From Eudromia elegans (Eukaryota; Chordata; Aves; Tinamiformes; Tinamidae), in contig PTEX01000150.1 of assembly GCA_003342815.1 (NCBI GenBank), positions 588,170 through 652,169 on the forward strand: a DNA stretch of 64,000 bases. Direction: 5' to 3'. The position numbers were made by a program, and so were the translations under genes. The notes under the pieces are model-generated. The model was not told where the DNA came from. It ran no database searches and saw nothing but the letters and a program-made list of their open reading frames with translations. Shown piece by piece: positions 62,601 through 64,000 of this stretch (its first letter is position 1; every line of letters begins with the position of its first letter).

Positions 62601-63827
62601 TGAAGGTCCAAGATACTTGGATTTTTATCTAAGTGGGTTTTAAAAATTGTCCTTTGCTCTGGATCCCGACAGCCAAAATAGATTTGAGGCAGTCTTTGGG
62701 TCATGTTAACTTATGTTATTGGTAAATTTGAAATGCATTTAACGGATATTTAGTTTTTAGTAAGTAGATAAAAATGTTACCTACTTAAAATGCAATTGCA
62801 ACAGCACAAAAAAGAGCATGTTTTCTTACAGCTTCCTAATCCAATGTAACTAGCTTTTTCACTGTATTGGAGTAAAATGAAACCTAAAATGCTTACATAC
62901 AGTTTTGGCATAGAACATAACCTTTTGTTTGGATTTTTGTTTTATTCCAGATAGTTATTTTTATTATTTTTTCCTTTTTTCCTTTTATCTAATTTAAATT
63001 TGGCAATTGTTGTTATTAGTTTTTTGTTTTCTTTTGTTTTTTTTTTCTACAGTGATTTTTGTGCAAATGAATGTCATATATGAGAGCTCTAAGATACTAT
63101 GTTTTAAGTATTTTTAAGTATTTTTAAGTATTTTTAAGTATTTTTAAGTATTGAGACAGTTTCAAAGGGGGAAAACAAATAACTGCGACATCTTGTTCTC
63201 CTGGCAGTCTTACCGCAGGGGTTCGACGGTGTTTGCTGGGAAGCACGGGTTCATTACCCTGCGGGATCTGTTTCGCTGGGCTGAGAGGTACAGATTGGCA
63301 GGGCAGGTGGAGAAACATTATGACTGGCTTCAGCACTTAGCAAATGATGGTGAGCCCTGTAACTTTGTCTCATTATTTATTTATTCTTTAAACTGTGTTT
63401 AGAGAATTGCTTTTTAAGTATGAACTTTTTTTTTTTGATTAACCATGTGTAGTTGATTTTTCTCTTCTGTTTGATAGGTTTTATGCTTCTGGCTGGCAGA
63501 GTAAGGAAACAAGAGGAGGTGGATGTTATTCAGGGTGTTCTTGAAAAACATTTCAAGAAAAAGCTGCATCCCCAGGCCCTCTTCTCAGAGGAAAGTGTCA
63601 GAAAGCTGCTGGGTGAGTTTCCTAAAAGGACCATGTTGGTAGTTCTCTAGATAGTGCGGAAGCTGACAAGTTGCTTTGTGTTGTGCAGCTAAGTCCTCCA
63701 CGCAGATGTTGGTGATGGACAGAGATTTTAGCCACATTGTCTGGACTCAGGGGATGAGGAGGCTTGCCGTTTTGGTGGGAAGAGCCCTGGAGTTTGATGA
63801 ACCAGTCCTCCTGGTGGGAGACACAGG
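35568..63827 (+). CDS. MDN1: MDN1 / midasin, giant AAA ATPase of pre-60S ribosome maturation (first 29 exons)
   Basis: Midasin pulls WDR12- and NLE1-type MIDO factors off nucleolar and nucleoplasmic pre-60S particles. Exons: 35568-35666, 39598-39824, 40507-40731, 41625-41732, 41818-42010, 43061-43273, 44356-44487, 45779-45882, 47244-47358, 48539-48732, 49814-49895, 51629-51724, 52804-52916, 53476-53624, 53713-53773, 54295-54506, 55721-55824, 56618-56762, 57209-57305, 58652-58765, 59421-59568, 59747-59857, 60365-60516, 61033-61211, 61535-61743, 62241-62387, 63208-63349, 63478-63612, 63689-63827. All introns are GT/AG and the phases close to 1,381 codons plus 2 nt. The human protein has about 5,600 residues, so about a quarter is here. 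The start MAELRFRLAEPLQL has G at -3 and +4, and its end aligns with human NEKSRSELGRFLAKQ. Confidence 0.96.
35667..39597. other. MDN1: MDN1 intron 1
   Basis: This is the longest MDN1 intron here at 3.9 kb. It contains a short CR1 tail at 37004-37147 and T runs near 37690 and 38098. I see no other gene. Confidence 0.8.
37004..37147 (+). mobile_element. CR1 3'-end fragment in MDN1 intron 1
   Basis: The plus-strand tail reads CTCCTTCTCTGGAGATCTTC, then GGGGGGTTGGACTAGATGAC, and ends with TTCTGTGATTCTATGAA octamers. It is only about 140 bases, severely 5'-truncated, but with a crisp 3' end. Confidence 0.92.
39598..42010 (+). CDS. MDN1: MDN1 exons 2-5 (N-terminal region, residues 34-284)
   Basis: The four exons encode the helical N-terminal region that precedes the ATPase ring. 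They include DLLERNAEAIKAGGHLNHDL, MKLRDLMEAAYRFLQKEQS, the WDWSVCVPLLRSHDTLVRW block and YTSNCLALVTCMNDEHK. In yeast Rea1 this region helps dock the protein on the pre-60S particle. Exon 5 ends with LPRLQLLSEEQ, a part that differs in length and sequence from human. Introns between them are AT-rich and repeat-poor. Confidence 0.93.
42532..42597. repeat. Tandem repeat of about 16 bp with internal hairpins
   Basis: Units around TCAATAGTAAATATAG repeat about three to four times in MDN1 intron 5. TTTACTAT and ATAGTAAA are inverted partners, so each half can fold as a short hairpin. Confidence 0.75.
43061..51724 (+). CDS. MDN1: MDN1 exons 6-12 (AAA module 1, residues 285-596)
   Basis: The Walker A motif GPIGCGKT lies at residues 318-325 (exon 6). 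The Walker B-like WVLLEDID lies at 386-393 (exon 7), with the acidic pair in the order E-D rather than D-E. The following exons give PLLEKGELLIPGRGDCLKVA and FQFFATRR (sensor 1 region), then the GGGWYRQQ to KYWTKIHLDNM segment. A polar insert in exon 10 (ESSENGASGNRDVAENASES) has about the human length but little sequence match. Exon 11 ends with a weak donor (GTGCGG). Exon 12 encodes ALDCFTAMLSKQGSRQKM. Confidence 0.94.
49451..49470. repeat. Poly-T run in MDN1 intron 10
   Basis: Twenty T in a row, about 340 bases before the exon 11 acceptor. Confidence 0.8.
52268..52290. repeat. C-rich run with four C blocks (minus-strand G-quadruplex motif)
   Basis: Blocks of three, five, five and seven C are separated by single A. 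On the minus strand this is a four-run G motif with one-base loops. It lies in MDN1 intron 12, so the C-rich strand is in the RNA and the G-rich strand is the template. Confidence 0.75.
52804..59857 (+). CDS. MDN1: MDN1 exons 13-22 (AAA module 2, residues 597-1014)
   Basis: The canonical Walker A motif GETGTGKT lies at 666-673 (exon 14). It is followed by INMNQQSDTADLLGG across exons 14-15, a hallmark of the dynein/midasin AAA group. The Walker B motif WILLDEIN starts at residue 821 (exon 18), and sensor 1 is in FRLFACMNPATDVGKRNLPP (exon 19). The arginine-rich NRFTELYVEEL block spans exons 19-20. Exon 21 carries the GTGHRPHYSLRTLCRALRFA helix region after a very long T-rich tract at its acceptor. 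All ten junctions keep phase. Confidence 0.95.
60365..63612 (+). CDS. MDN1: MDN1 exons 23-28 (AAA module 3, residues 1015-1335)
   Basis: The Walker A motif GETSVGKT lies at 1073-1080 (exon 24). IRWLAAATGNHCVRINNHEH and TDIQEYIGCY follow. The Walker B motif WIVLDELN lies at 1136-1143 (exon 25), and sensor 1 is in FMLFATQNPPGLYGG. Exon 26 begins VLSRAFRNRFVELHFDELPS. Exons 27-28 give the helical lid (GFITLRDLFRWAERYRLAG, then VRKQEEVDVIQGVLEKHFKK). Conservation with human is highest in this module. Exon 27 lies 55 bases after a 10-bp minisatellite. Confidence 0.95.
63102..63153. repeat. 10-bp minisatellite before MDN1 exon 27
   Basis: The unit TTTTTAAGTA repeats about five times in perfect register in the last 110 bases of intron 26. 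The exon 27 acceptor AG is at 63206-63207. Copy number probably varies between individuals (inference). Confidence 0.9.
63689..63827 (+). CDS. MDN1: MDN1 exon 29 (start of AAA module 4)
   Basis: This last exon in the window encodes MLVMDRDFSHIVWTQGMRR to PVLLVGDTG, which is the first half of the fourth Walker A motif. The codon is split (GG before GTAACC) and the CGKT half must lie in the next exon beyond 64000. The beginning (AKSSTQMLVMDRD) differs moderately from human. Confidence 0.92.
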
Positions 63828-64000
63828 GTAACCTTGCTCTTTATGGTTCAGCTCTTTATAGTTTTGTAGCAACCCTTTGGCCAGGTACCTACTGATTGAG
63901 TGGGCTTCAGTGCTTCTCTGAATTAAGATCTTGCTTGCCCCTCATGGCAGACTTGTAGTTGCTGTTTTTCACAACTTGCAACTGTGGGGAAGGAATTGCA
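63828..64000. other. MDN1: MDN1 intron 29, truncated by window edge
   Basis: Intronic sequence up to the end. The gene continues to the right. Confidence 0.8.

Noticed and set aside
1..64000. CRISPR arrays, operons, tRNA or rRNA genes
   Set aside because: None of the signatures is present. Exon-intron structure, CR1 elements and a CpG island show a vertebrate nuclear locus.

Overview
This is a vertebrate nuclear window, most likely avian. Several 5'-truncated CR1 non-LTR retrotransposons end in the bird/reptile-typical ATTCTATGA-like octamers. The introns are short and the only CpG island sits on a shared promoter. Three protein-coding genes are recognisable, in the order GJA10 (minus), CASP8AP2 (minus), MDN1 (plus). 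This is the arrangement I know from human chromosome 6q15, read in reverse. No bacterial, viral or CRISPR-like system is present.

Layout. 1-2.7 kb: intergenic sequence downstream of GJA10. 2.7-4.3 kb: the GJA10 coding exon, whose GC-rich C-terminal tail is broken by a 523-base run of N. 4.3-16.1 kb: intergenic DNA with four CR1 pieces, then the probable CASP8AP2 3' untranslated region. 16.1-34.5 kb: CASP8AP2 (FLASH), with nine coding exons that I could join in frame to 2,013 codons plus stop. 34.4-35.7 kb: a CpG island forming a head-to-head promoter. It carries two inward-facing ZNF143-type sites, a palindromic E2F site, a CCAAT box, a paired CRE-like inverted repeat and a strong G-quadruplex motif. 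35.6-63.8 kb: the first 29 coding exons of MDN1 (midasin), 1,381 complete codons. They cover the N-terminal region, AAA modules 1-3 and the start of AAA module 4. The gene continues past the right edge.

How the genes relate. GJA10 is a gap-junction channel subunit and appears unrelated to its neighbours. CASP8AP2 serves histone pre-mRNA processing and S-phase progression. MDN1 is the giant ATPase that remodels pre-60S ribosomes. The last two share a promoter with growth and cell-cycle type sites, so co-expression in dividing cells is a reasonable inference. Exon boundaries were set by GT/AG signals, reading-phase continuity and remembered similarity to the human proteins. They were not checked by alignment or RNA data.

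The most unusual observations are the promoter architecture, an altered LDLY-type motif in the FLASH N-terminus (LNLF here), a 5-nt tandem splice donor in MDN1 exon 11, and the unresolved GJA10 tail.
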